Of a stretch of DNA of 64,000 nt, positions 57,120 to 64,000 are shown one piece after another; position 1 is the stretch's first letter; every line of letters begins with the position of its first letter. This DNA is from Ethanoligenens harbinense YUAN-3 (GTDB lineage: Bacteria; Bacillota; Clostridia; Oscillospirales; Ethanoligenentaceae): assembly GCF_000178115.2 (NCBI RefSeq), contig NC_014828.1:953501-1017500 (forward strand), read 5' to 3'. The translations under genes and the position numbers were made by a program. The notes below the pieces were generated by a model, which was not told the DNA's origin, made no database searches, and saw only the letters and a program-made list of their open reading frames with translations.

Positions 57120-58281
57120 TATCACGATGACAGAAACACAAAAAAATACGATGAAGAATTCAAGAAACGCGCTGTTCGTATGAGTTTCAGCAGCGAACGA
57201 ACAGTAACGCAAGGTGCTGAAAATCTGTGGATCAGCAGTAACATGGCTGTATCGGTGGCGGAAAAAATACACGCCGGACGGCGATAAAACAGAGATGGCC
57301 CAGCAGCAGGATGAAATGCACCAGCTGCGTTTGCGGAATGCTGAACTGGAAGAGAAAAACTGCATATTAAAAAAAGCGGCGGCCTTCTTCGCACAACATC
57401 AGAAGTGAATGCCGTAAGCTGCTATCAGTTCATGGAAAAGCAGAACCGATACTCAAAAGCGAAGTGGGCCAAACAATTAGGGCGTTTCTACATCAGGATA
57501 TTATGCATGGCTTCAAACGCGCAGTGCATGGCAGAAACGGTATAAAATATGTGAAGGCAGGGTAATTTCTGCTTTCAAAGAGGGAAAGGGCACTTATGGT
57601 GCGAAACGTATCTGCGGAATAATCCGGCGTGGCGGATATGCCATTTCTTACCCTGTCGTAAAAAGATTATGGTTCACGAAGGCCTGAATGCCATTTGCGG
57701 CGCAGACAACTTTCTCTGACAGATAGCCGGGGTGCACATTCGGAGACCTATCAAAATCTGACCAAGGGTTTAAAATTAACAGATCCTTCCAAGTTTTATC
57801 CAGTGATATCAGCTATATCCGCACCGGTGAAGGATTTGATTATCTGGGTCAGATCAGAGATGTCTATACCAACGTTGTTTTAGCAAGCTTCCAGGAAAAG
57901 TGAATGAAAAAGGAACTGGTTTTGCATACCTTGAATGCTGCGCAAAGACGCTGGAATTTGCCGACTGACCGAATCTTTCACAGCGACCGCGGTAGTCAGT
58001 ACACGTCACAGGCCGTTAAAGATCAGATTCATCGTATGGCTGGAAACCAAGCTATTCACGACTTGGAACCCCGGGAGACAATGCCTGGAGTGAAAGTTTT
58101 TTCTCCGTTCTCAAAAAAGAAATTGTCCATTGGCATTTCTACCCTACAAGAGAAGCTGCCCATCAAGCCATATTTGAAAATATCGGGGTTTTTTACAACC
58201 GCACCGTGCTCAAAAGCGGCTGGGGTATCTTTCCCTAATTCATTTCCTGTCGAAATGGATTCAGCAAAATCTTCAGCTTAG
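57120..58281 (+). pseudogene. Decayed IS3-family transposase (orfA and orfB)
   Basis: OrfA debris: KYDEEFKKRAVRMSFSSERT and, after a frameshift near 57240, LYRWRKKYTPDGDK and RNAELEEKNCILKKAAAFFA (HTH plus leucine-zipper coiled coil). OrfB debris is in several frames: AVHGRNGIKYV-type HTH region, DYLGQIRDVYTN near 57838 and the integrase core RIFHSDRGSQYTSQAV near 57970. Multiple shifts and stops make it inactive. Clear terminal repeats were not found. Confidence 0.8.
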
Positions 58282-58375
58282 TGCTTAACATTTTATCCTT
58301 TTTTCTGTTGACGACCCTTGGGTTGCGGCACAACTCAGTGGACATAAAATTAATGACGAAGCTGCATAGGTATGC

Positions 58376-58404
58376 AAAAAGCTCGCTGAAAAGCGAGCTT
58401 TTTG
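58376..58404. terminator. Terminator behind the tRNA-Ser genes
   Basis: AAAAAGCTCGCT, loop GAAA, AGCGAGCTTTTT; placed just after the 3' end of tRNA-Ser(GCU) on the minus strand, symmetrical and strong. Confidence 0.85.
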
Positions 58405-58405
58405 T

Positions 58406-58495
58406 TGGCGGAGAAGGAGGGATTTGAACCCTCGCGCCGGTTTCCCGACCTACACCCTTAGCAGGGGCGCCTCTTCACCACTTGAGTACTTCTCC
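58406..58495 (-). tRNA. tRNA-Ser (anticodon GCU)
   Basis: Class II tRNA with acceptor GGAGAAG/CTTCTCC, discriminator G and an encoded CCA. The anticodon loop is CTGCTAA with GCU. A long variable arm (GGTCGGGAAACCGGC region) and T-arm GGTTCAAATCC are typical of serine tRNA. Confidence 0.93.
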
Positions 58496-58572
58496 GTATG
58501 GTGAATAATATCAAACATATAAAGTTTGGCAGAAGAAAAAGCTTGTCCCAAAAGGACGCGGGCTGTGCCCGA

Positions 58573-58659
58573 TGGCGGAGAGAGAGGGATTCGAACCCCC
58601 GGCCCTTTCGGGTCACTGGTTTTCAAGACCAGCTCCATAAACCACTCGGACATCTCTCC
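58573..58659 (-). tRNA. tRNA-Ser (anticodon UGA)
   Basis: Acceptor GGAGAGA/TCTCTCC, discriminator G, encoded CCA, anticodon loop CTTGAAA with UGA, a variable arm with CCCGAAAGGG, and T-arm GGTTCGAATCC. It lies 77 bases before the GCU gene and is probably co-transcribed. Confidence 0.93.
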
Positions 58660-58678
58660 GTTTGGAATGCCGACATAT

Positions 58679-58708
58679 ATCATATCATAGCATCAAAACA
58701 TTTGTCAA
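58679..58708 (-). promoter_or_regulatory. Promoter of the tRNA-Ser pair
   Basis: On the minus strand: perfect TTGACA (58708-58703), 18-base spacer, TATGAT (58684-58679), about 20 bases before the first tRNA. Confidence 0.75.
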
Positions 58709-58843
58709 TACCATATTTGCACGGAGATTTTAAAATCGTCCGATCCGACACGGCATGCGGATGCGAGCGGGATGAATTGAAAAAATGGGGGATTTTGTGT
58801 ATACTATTTTATATGCTGTGCCAGTGCGCGGCGGCTTTTCGGG

Positions 58844-59749
58844 TCACACCTGCAACCCCAGCACCATCATGGGTTCCAGTTTTTCGTAAATGACGGGGCA
58901 GTTTTCCGGAGGCAGAGGGTTATGGCCCTTTCCGACCTCCACTGTGAACCCCGGGCGGGCGAAGGTCTGGATGAACCAGTCCTTAAATCCGCCATGTGCC
59001 GCCATACCGGTGGGGTTTTTCACGGCATATCCCGCGCTGTTTCCGAGGCGCATGGCCATTTGGCAGGCCTCTGGCGGCGTTTTGGGTCCATAGTGCCAAT
59101 ACAGTTCTTCTCCTTGGCTATGGAACGCGATTGTTTTTTTAAACGGTATCCTGCGGCACAGGTGACAAAGCGCGCGGGTCTCTGCTTCGCTTTCCGGGCG
59201 GTATCCGCCGAATTTTCCGGGCCCCGGGCCATGGATACCGTGTTGCGCCTCCTGCTGTTTGAGGATGCGGAAGCCGGCATCAAAGTTGTGGTTCAGGTCT
59301 ACGCCGCGCGCGTTGGCCTGCCAGGTGGAAAAATCTCCGCCGGACAGGCGCATCACCGTTGCCGCGGCAGCACCGGCGGTCTGTGCGCCGTGCAGATGGA
59401 TTTCCACACCGTCGGGGTTGAGCATGGGCAGAACGGCGAGCGCATGGTTGGACAGAAATGAGGCCGCGCCCAGCCCATGCAGTGTGCCGCCTGTCTCCGC
59501 GCAGGCGCAGAGGCGCTCTGTAAAGCGCACCAGCAGCATGGACGTGATGTATTCCAGCGCATGCACACCGCCCACATAGAGCGCTTGGCACGGCCCCTGG
59601 CCCAGCAGATATAGAAAGAGCGGCCGTCCGAGCACGCTTTCGCCGATTGTCTGCGTGCGCAGGGACGCATAGCGCTCCTGCAGTTTGTGGGTAGCTTCCC
59701 GCAGTTCTGATGTACCAAACGGCATGCGGTCGTTGAAAACAATGGCCAT
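58844..59749 (-). CDS. M14-family zinc carboxypeptidase, gamma-D-glutamyl-diamino acid endopeptidase I-like
   Basis: 301-residue metallopeptidase. Zinc ligands and catalytic residues: H and E of GGVHALEYITS, RGVDLNHNFDAGF, the third zinc ligand H in TIAFHSQGEELYWHYG, and the catalytic E in FTVEVGKGHNPL. ATG 59749 follows AAAGGGGAGCAAAAGG; the open frame extends 76 codons further upstream without any start signal. No signal peptide is present. Relatives cut the gamma-D-Glu to diaminopimelate bond in muropeptides, which suits a cell near dap genes, but the substrate is inferred. Confidence 0.88.
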   Translation of the reverse strand: MAIVFNDRMPFGTSELREATHKLQERYASLRTQTIGESVLGRPLFLYLLGQGPCQALYVGGVHALEYITSMLLVRFTERLCACAETGGTLHGLGAASFLSNHALAVLPMLNPDGVEIHLHGAQTAGAAAATVMRLSGGDFSTWQANARGVDLNHNFDAGFRILKQQEAQHGIHGPGPGKFGGYRPESEAETRALCHLCRRIPFKKTIAFHSQGEELYWHYGPKTPPEACQMAMRLGNSAGYAVKNPTGMAAHGGFKDWFIQTFARPGFTVEVGKGHNPLPPENCPVIYEKLEPMMVLGLQV

Positions 59750-59873
59750 GTCCTTTTGCTCCCCTTTGATGAAATGAAAATACGTGCAGCCGCTGCGCTT
59801 CCTTTTATTCGTATGCGGCGGATGACGCCGTGAGAAGCGGAATGATCGACTTGACGGAAAGGAACCTGTGCAT

Positions 59874-60419
59874 ATGAAGTACGAAGAAAAAATGATTGAC
59901 AGCACCGCCCTGTATGAGGGGCGCATCATCCGGCTGCGCAAAGACGAGGTACTGCTTCCGAACGGCCACCGAAGCACCCGCGAGGTGGTGGAGCATCCGG
60001 GCGGCGTCTGCGTGGTGGCCGTCGCGGATGACGATACGGTGCTGCTGGTGCGGCAATTCCGCTATCCGTTTGGTGAAGAATTGCTGGAGCTGCCGGCGGG
60101 CAAGCTGGAAAAAGGGGAAGATCCGCTGGAGTGCGGTAAACGGGAGTTGTTGGAAGAAACCGGCGCTGTAGCGGCGGAATACGTCTCGCTTGGCGCGTTT
60201 TATCCCACCTGCGGGTATTGCAATGAAATCATCTATCTCTACCTTGCAAAAGGGCTGACAATGGGCGAACAGCAACCCGATGAGGACGAATTCCTCGATG
60301 TGGTGCGCCTGCCGTTTGCGCAGGCGGTCTCCATGGTGCTGGATAACACGTTGCCCGACGGCAAGACGCAGGCGGCTATCCTCAAGGCGTGGGTGCTTGC
60401 GCAAAAAGAGTCCGACTGA
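59874..60419 (+). CDS. nudF: Nudix hydrolase, ADP-ribose pyrophosphatase
   Basis: 181-residue cytoplasmic hydrolase. The Nudix box GKLEKGEDPLECGKRELLEE is complete with its REL-x-EE residues. The usual upstream VVEHPGGVCVVAV and VRQFRYPFGEELLELPAG, and the downstream FYPTCGYCNE, are those of ADP-ribose pyrophosphatases. AAAGGAA precedes ATG 59874; GTG at 59868 is an alternative. Divergent from the peptidase gene. Confidence 0.9.
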   Translation: MKYEEKMIDSTALYEGRIIRLRKDEVLLPNGHRSTREVVEHPGGVCVVAVADDDTVLLVRQFRYPFGEELLELPAGKLEKGEDPLECGKRELLEETGAVAAEYVSLGAFYPTCGYCNEIIYLYLAKGLTMGEQQPDEDEFLDVVRLPFAQAVSMVLDNTLPDGKTQAAILKAWVLAQKESD

Positions 60420-60553
60420 TTTTGCCGGGTACGGGTATTTGATTCGGACCGATGAAGCTTCTGTTTTGAAACCAGGCCCGGGGGCTTGTAAAATGCATCC
60501 GTTTGTCGGATAATATAGGATATTCGGTTTAGAAAAAAGCGGGGGGAATTGCG

Positions 60554-61399
60554 ATGCAGCTTCATTTTTATAAAATGCAGGGAATCGGCAACGACTATGT
60601 GTATATCAATGCGATGGAGACTAAGGTTCCAAATCCGTCGGCACTGTCGAAAACGGTCTCCGACCGGCATTTCGGTATCGGGTCGGACGGCCTGATCCTG
60701 CTTCTGCCTTCCACGGTGGCCGATGTGCGCATGCAGATGTTCAATGCCGACGGCAGCGAAGGCAAGATGTGCGGCAACGGTATCCGCTGCGTGGGCAAAC
60801 TGGCGTATGAGCTGGATATTTGCAAAAGCGAATCCATGACGGTGGAGACGCTTTCCGGCATCAAGACGTTGAAATTGCAGGTGGAAGACGGGAAAGTCTC
60901 CAGCGTCTGCGTGGATATGGGCAGCCCGTCCATGGAAATTGAAAAGATCCCCGTACGGTATACCGAGCGGCGGATGGTGGAAGCGCCTCTTACCGTGAAC
61001 GGCACAACCTATTCGGTCACCTGTGTTTCCATGGGTAACCCCCACGCGGTGATCTTCACCGACGGTATCGACGAGATGGAACTGGAAAAGATCGGGCCGC
61101 AGTTTGAGCACCACGAAATTTTCCCCGAAAGCGTGAACACCGAGTTTGTCGAGGCGCTGGGCGACCATCTTCTGAAGATGCGCGTGTGGGAGCGCGGCAG
61201 CGGCGAAACGCTGGCCTGCGGCACCGGCGCGTGCGCGGTGGTGGTGGCGGCCTGCCTGACCAAGCGCTGCCCGCGCGGCGAGGACGTGGATGTGCTGCTG
61301 CGTGGCGGCAAGCTCACCATCCGGTGGGATAATGACCGCGTCTGGATGACCGGCCCCGCTGAACTGGTTTATACCGGCGATATTGAGATCGTGGAATAA
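60554..61399 (+). CDS. dapF: Diaminopimelate epimerase
   Basis: 281-residue cofactor-independent racemase that converts LL- to meso-diaminopimelate for lysine and peptidoglycan. The two catalytic cysteines lie in KMCGNGIRC and ETLACGTGACA. It begins with the standard FYKMQGIGNDYVYI. GGGGGG precedes ATG 60554. It stands 48 bases before dapL, whose product is its substrate. Confidence 0.97.
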   Translation: MQLHFYKMQGIGNDYVYINAMETKVPNPSALSKTVSDRHFGIGSDGLILLLPSTVADVRMQMFNADGSEGKMCGNGIRCVGKLAYELDICKSESMTVETLSGIKTLKLQVEDGKVSSVCVDMGSPSMEIEKIPVRYTERRMVEAPLTVNGTTYSVTCVSMGNPHAVIFTDGIDEMELEKIGPQFEHHEIFPESVNTEFVEALGDHLLKMRVWERGSGETLACGTGACAVVVAACLTKRCPRGEDVDVLLRGGKLTIRWDNDRVWMTGPAELVYTGDIEIVE

Positions 61400-61447
61400 A
61401 CCTGACCGGCAAACGATTGTATCATAAAAAACAGGAGTTGGTCTTGC

Positions 61448-62644
61448 ATGGCGTTTTTCAATGAAAATTATACGAAACTGAGCGAAAGCTATCTGTTTGC
61501 CACTATCGAACAGCGGGTGAATGCTTATAAAAAAGCCAACCCGGACAAAAAGGTCATCAGTCTTGGTATCGGCGACGTGACCCGTCCGTTGCCCCAGGTC
61601 TGCCTGAATGCTATGCACGCCGCAGTGGACGAGATGGGCAGCGCGGAAACGTTCCGCGGGTACGGCCCGTATGAGGGCTATGCGTTTTTGCGTGACGCCA
61701 TCGCGGAGGGCGATTTCCGCTCGCGCGGTATCGACATCTCGGCGGATGAAATCTTTGTCAGCGACGGTGCCAAGAGCGATACCGGCAACATCGGCGATAT
61801 TTTCGGGCCGGAAAACGTCGTGGCCATCACCGACCCGGTCTATCCCGTGTATATCGATACCAACGTGATGGCCGGCCGCACGGTGAAGATCATTCCCTGT
61901 GAGGAAGCCAACGGGTTTGCACCGCTGCCGCCCTCTTTCCATGCGGATATCGTTTACCTCTGTTCCCCGAATAACCCCACCGGTTCGGTGTTGAACAAAC
62001 GACAACTGGCGGACTGGGTGACATATGCCAAAGCGAACCATGCCGTCATCCTGTACGACGCGGCGTATGAGCGGTTTATCACCGAGGACGAGATTCCCCA
62101 TTCCATTTTTGAGATAGAGGGTGCCAAAAGCTGCGCCATCGAGTTCCGCAGCTTTTCCAAAACGGCCGGTTTCACCGGCACGCGTTGCGGCTATGCCGTC
62201 ATTCCAAAAGAGCTGACGCTCACAGCGGGCGGCGAGACCTTCCCGGCTCATAAACTCTGGCTGCGGCACCAGTCCACCAAATACAACGGCACGTCCTATA
62301 TTATCCAGCGCGGTGCGGCGGCGGTCTTCACGCCCGAGGGGCGCAAAGAAGTTGCCGAGCTCATCGACGATTACCTTGAAAACGCGCGCATCATCCGTGA
62401 GGGCCTGCTGGCCGCCGGATTCTCCTGCTCGGGCGGCGTAAACGCGCCGTATATCTGGCTGAAATGCCCGCAGGGCCTGAGCTCGTGGGAACTGTTTGAC
62501 GAGCTGCTGAACAAGGCGTCCGTGGTGGGCACACCCGGCGCGGGCTTTGGCGAAAAGGGCGAAGGCTTCTTCCGCCTGACCTCTTTCGGGAGCCGGGGCG
62601 ACACGGTGGAAGCCGTGCAGCGCATCGAACAAGCGTTCAAATAA
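61448..62644 (+). CDS. dapL: LL-diaminopimelate aminotransferase
   Basis: 398-residue PLP enzyme making LL-diaminopimelate directly from tetrahydrodipicolinate, the short lysine route found in many Clostridia. The PLP lysine is K238 in [16 protein letters not shown]. Other family marks are [38 protein letters not shown] and [18 protein letters not shown] lies upstream of ATG 61448. Forms an operon with dapF and ends in a strong terminator. Confidence 0.97.
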   Translation: MAFFNENYTKLSESYLFATIEQRVNAYKKANPDKKVISLGIGDVTRPLPQVCLNAMHAAVDEMGSAETFRGYGPYEGYAFLRDAIAEGDFRSRGIDISADEIFVSDGAKSDTGNIGDIFGPENVVAITDPVYPVYIDTNVMAGRTVKIIPCEEANGFAPLPPSFHADIVYLCSPNNPTGSVLNKRQLADWVTYAKANHAVILYDAAYERFITEDEIPHSIFEIEGAKSCAIEFRSFSKTAGFTGTRCGYAVIPKELTLTAGGETFPAHKLWLRHQSTKYNGTSYIIQRGAAAVFTPEGRKEVAELIDDYLENARIIREGLLAAGFSCSGGVNAPYIWLKCPQGLSSWELFDELLNKASVVGTPGAGFGEKGEGFFRLTSFGSRGDTVEAVQRIEQAFK

Positions 62645-62661
62645 GAAGCCCTCTGCATGTA

Positions 62662-62706
62662 AAGCGGCCCCGGACGGAACGTTCTCCCGTTCGGGGCCGC
62701 TGTTTT
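62662..62706 (+). terminator. Rho-independent terminator after dapL
   Basis: AGCGGCCCCGGACGG pairs with CCGTTCGGGGCCGCT, followed by GTTTT; a very GC-rich 15-bp stem. Confidence 0.88.
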
Positions 62707-62719
62707 ACGCGGAAAGCGG

Positions 62720-63004
62720 TCAGGGCTCGGCGGGGGATTTCACATCCGCATATTCGGGATGCTTTTCGAACCATGTGACGGCATAGGAGCAGGTGAGCAG
62801 CGCTTTCTGATGGTGCCGCCGCAGGTTCTCCGCGACCGCCTGCATCATTTGGCTGGCCACGCCCTGCCCGCGCAGGGATTCGTCCACAAACGTGTGGTTG
62901 ATGTCCACCAGCCCTTCCTTCACGGCGGGGAACGTCACCTGCGCGACGATCTTCTGGTTTTCGTCCGCCATAAAAACACGGTTTTGTTCGGTTTGCAGAT
63001 GCAT
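62720..63004 (-). CDS. Small GNAT-type acetyltransferase (YjdJ-like)
   Basis: 94-residue minimal acetyltransferase. It has IVAQVTFPAVKEGLVDINHT, the acetyl-CoA loop LRGQGVASQMMQAV and LTCSYAVTWFEKHPEYADV, typical of the small PF14542-type proteins. AAGGAG lies 9 bases before ATG 63004, but only 3 bases before ATG 63010, so the former is chosen. The target is unknown. Co-directional with the next two genes on the minus strand. Confidence 0.85.
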   Translation of the reverse strand: MHLQTEQNRVFMADENQKIVAQVTFPAVKEGLVDINHTFVDESLRGQGVASQMMQAVAENLRRHHQKALLTCSYAVTWFEKHPEYADVKSPAEP

Positions 63005-63033
63005 GTCCATACACTCCTTTTGATACGGCGCGG

Positions 63034-63309
63034 TCATTCCACGACGGTGTACTTTTTCCAGGAAATGTCGGAAACCGGGATGCCGGACAGATAGCGCAGG
63101 TGGTCTTCACGCCCGAAAAAGGCAAGCGAGCCATCCGCTTGGTCGCGGGTTGCAAGCACGATGGGGATATTGCCGAGTCGTCGCCCTGCCAGCGAGACCA
63201 CAAAATCCATCTTTCGCACGTTTCCCGGGATGGGCGGCGTAACGTGGACGATGCCGAAAGGGGCGCCGCCGTTTTCCATGATTGCGCCATCAAATTGCAT
63301 GGTTCCCAT
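63034..63309 (-). CDS. Conserved-looking hypothetical protein
   Basis: 91-residue soluble protein (MGTMQFDGAIMENGGAPFGI, KMDFVVSLAGRRLGNIPIVL, REDHLRYLSGIPVSDISW). ATG 63309 follows AGGAGATACGGAA; the open frame upstream (to 63423) overlaps the next gene and lacks a start signal. It lies 29 bases before the acetyltransferase gene and is probably in one operon with it. No family is recognised. Confidence 0.65.
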   Translation of the reverse strand: MGTMQFDGAIMENGGAPFGIVHVTPPIPGNVRKMDFVVSLAGRRLGNIPIVLATRDQADGSLAFFGREDHLRYLSGIPVSDISWKKYTVVE

Positions 63310-63358
63310 TTCCGTATCTCCTAGTTTACATCCATGTAAATAAAATAGCAACCAGCCT

Positions 63359-63526
63359 TTAGCCTGTCCGCAATTCACGTCGGGTGCGTTCCTGTTCTTC
63401 AAGGCGCAGGAGTGGGCATCCACCGTTCATTTTGCGGCATTTCCGGCAGCAGGCCGCACAGAGCGGCGCGTTGCAATAGGGAATCTGATCGGTTACGTTC
63501 GAACAATATGCGCATTCGATTTGCAT
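63359..63526 (-). CDS. Tiny Cys-rich zinc-finger-like protein
   Basis: 55-residue protein. The first 37 residues hold cysteines in the order IECAYCSN, IPYCNAPLCAACCRKCRK, NGGCPL: four C-x2-C-like pairs that suggest two metal sites. A basic/acidic helical tail (RLEEQERTRRELRTG) follows. GGGG lies about 8 bases before ATG 63526. First gene of a short minus-strand operon with the hypothetical protein and acetyltransferase. Function unknown. Confidence 0.6.
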   Translation of the reverse strand: MQIECAYCSNVTDQIPYCNAPLCAACCRKCRKMNGGCPLLRLEEQERTRRELRTG

Positions 63527-63757
63527 GGTATATCCCCGCCTGTTCTAAGTTTTGCCGTCGGGCAAACGATGCGCTGCGAGCCGGACGTGGCTCTGTGAAA
63601 AAGCGTGTCCGAATAAAGCAGCCATTCTATACCATTTCCTTGTATGTTCCAATTTATGCGTGTGGGTTCTGTGAGGTGATTGGTCTGCTTGGAACGGACT
63701 TGTCCGCGCCGCATATACTGGGAATGCACTTGGTTCAGATGGAGAGGGGTTTGTCGT

Positions 63758-63955
63758 ATGCGTGATTTATTGCCCTTGCTGATCGTGGGCGCGATTGCTT
63801 ATCAACAGGGCCGGAAAAGCTGCTGGCGCGGGGGCCGGGGCTGCGGGGAAATTTGCGGGCCTTCCTGGGGCGGTTGCTTCGAGCCGGTCCGCGACAGGGG
63901 ATGCTGCTCGCCCTGCCGCAGAACTTGTTATGGGCCGTCCCGGCTTTTCTGGTAA
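63758..63955 (+). CDS. Small hydrophobic-start Cys/Gly-rich protein
   Basis: 65 residues: a short hydrophobic segment (MRDLLPLLIVGAIAYQQG), then a Gly- and Cys-rich tail (SCWRGGRGCGEICGPSWGGC and on) with nine cysteines. GAGAGGGG lies about 9 bases before ATG 63758. It could be a membrane-tethered or coat-like peptide. No family is recognised. Confidence 0.45.
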   Translation: MRDLLPLLIVGAIAYQQGRKSCWRGGRGCGEICGPSWGGCFEPVRDRGCCSPCRRTCYGPSRLFW

Positions 63956-64000
63956 CAGTGCTGTCTGGTTTGTTCGCACCTCAGCAGGCTCCGTCGACGT

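Noticed and set aside
58450-58683. Open frames on both strands at 58450-58900
   Set aside because: They run through the two tRNA-Ser genes and their promoter.
60420-60553. Lysine riboswitch upstream of dapF
   Set aside because: Only 134 bases are available and no aptamer-like helices or terminator were recognised.

Overview
The window reads as chromosomal DNA of an anaerobic, Gram-positive member of the Clostridia (Ruminococcaceae/Oscillospiraceae-like). The evidence is AGGAGG-type ribosome binding sites, lipoprotein-anchored binding proteins, GlpP antitermination, the DapL (diaminopimelate aminotransferase) lysine route, a BspA-like leucine-rich-repeat protein and gut/rumen-type GH130 and GH113 mannan enzymes. 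No rRNA gene or CRISPR array was seen, and nothing identifies the species.

Positions 1-24000 are an AT-richer, decaying accessory region. It starts with the end of an ABC exporter and a lasso-cluster-type nucleotidyltransferase, then a response regulator with a SARP-like output. A graveyard of IS5, IS630 and hydrolase fragments follows. Next come a BspA-like protein cut by an IS21 element, two tandem RHS C-terminal toxin-like cassettes each with a candidate immunity gene, a frameshifted cellulose-synthase/GH8 pair, and an old-yellow-enzyme-type reductase. Two apparently identical 2430-bp IS66 elements, each with perfect 8-bp target duplications, split the second RHS cassette and the reductase. 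Most native genes between 9 and 22 kb carry single-base indels, often in homopolymers, or are cut by an IS.

Positions 26000-46840 hold a dense, intact beta-mannan utilization locus in two collinear operons around a regulator pair. Operon 1 has phosphohexomutase, mannose-6-phosphate isomerase, GH2 beta-mannosidase, GH1 beta-glucosidase, GH36 alpha-galactosidase and a LacI regulator. A convergent AraC regulator follows. Operon 2 has an ABC importer (binding protein and two permeases, no ATPase), a GH130 mannooligosaccharide phosphorylase, a cellobiose/mannobiose 2-epimerase, a GH130 mannosylglucose phosphorylase, an SGNH acetylesterase and a GH113 beta-mannanase. Together they would import acetylated galacto(gluco)mannan oligosaccharides, remove the decorations, shorten and epimerize the chains, phosphorolyse them to mannose-1-phosphate, and pass that through mannose-6-phosphate to fructose-6-phosphate. 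A large poly-HAMP chemoreceptor follows.

Positions 50700-57015 are a glycerol-3-phosphate/glycerophosphodiester operon: GlpP, two permeases, binding protein, ATPase and GDPD phosphodiesterase. Its ATPase may also serve the mannan importer. A decayed IS3 element and two tRNA-Ser genes lead into housekeeping genes: an M14 peptidase, a Nudix ADP-ribose pyrophosphatase, dapF, dapL, a small GNAT protein and short Cys-rich proteins up to the right edge.
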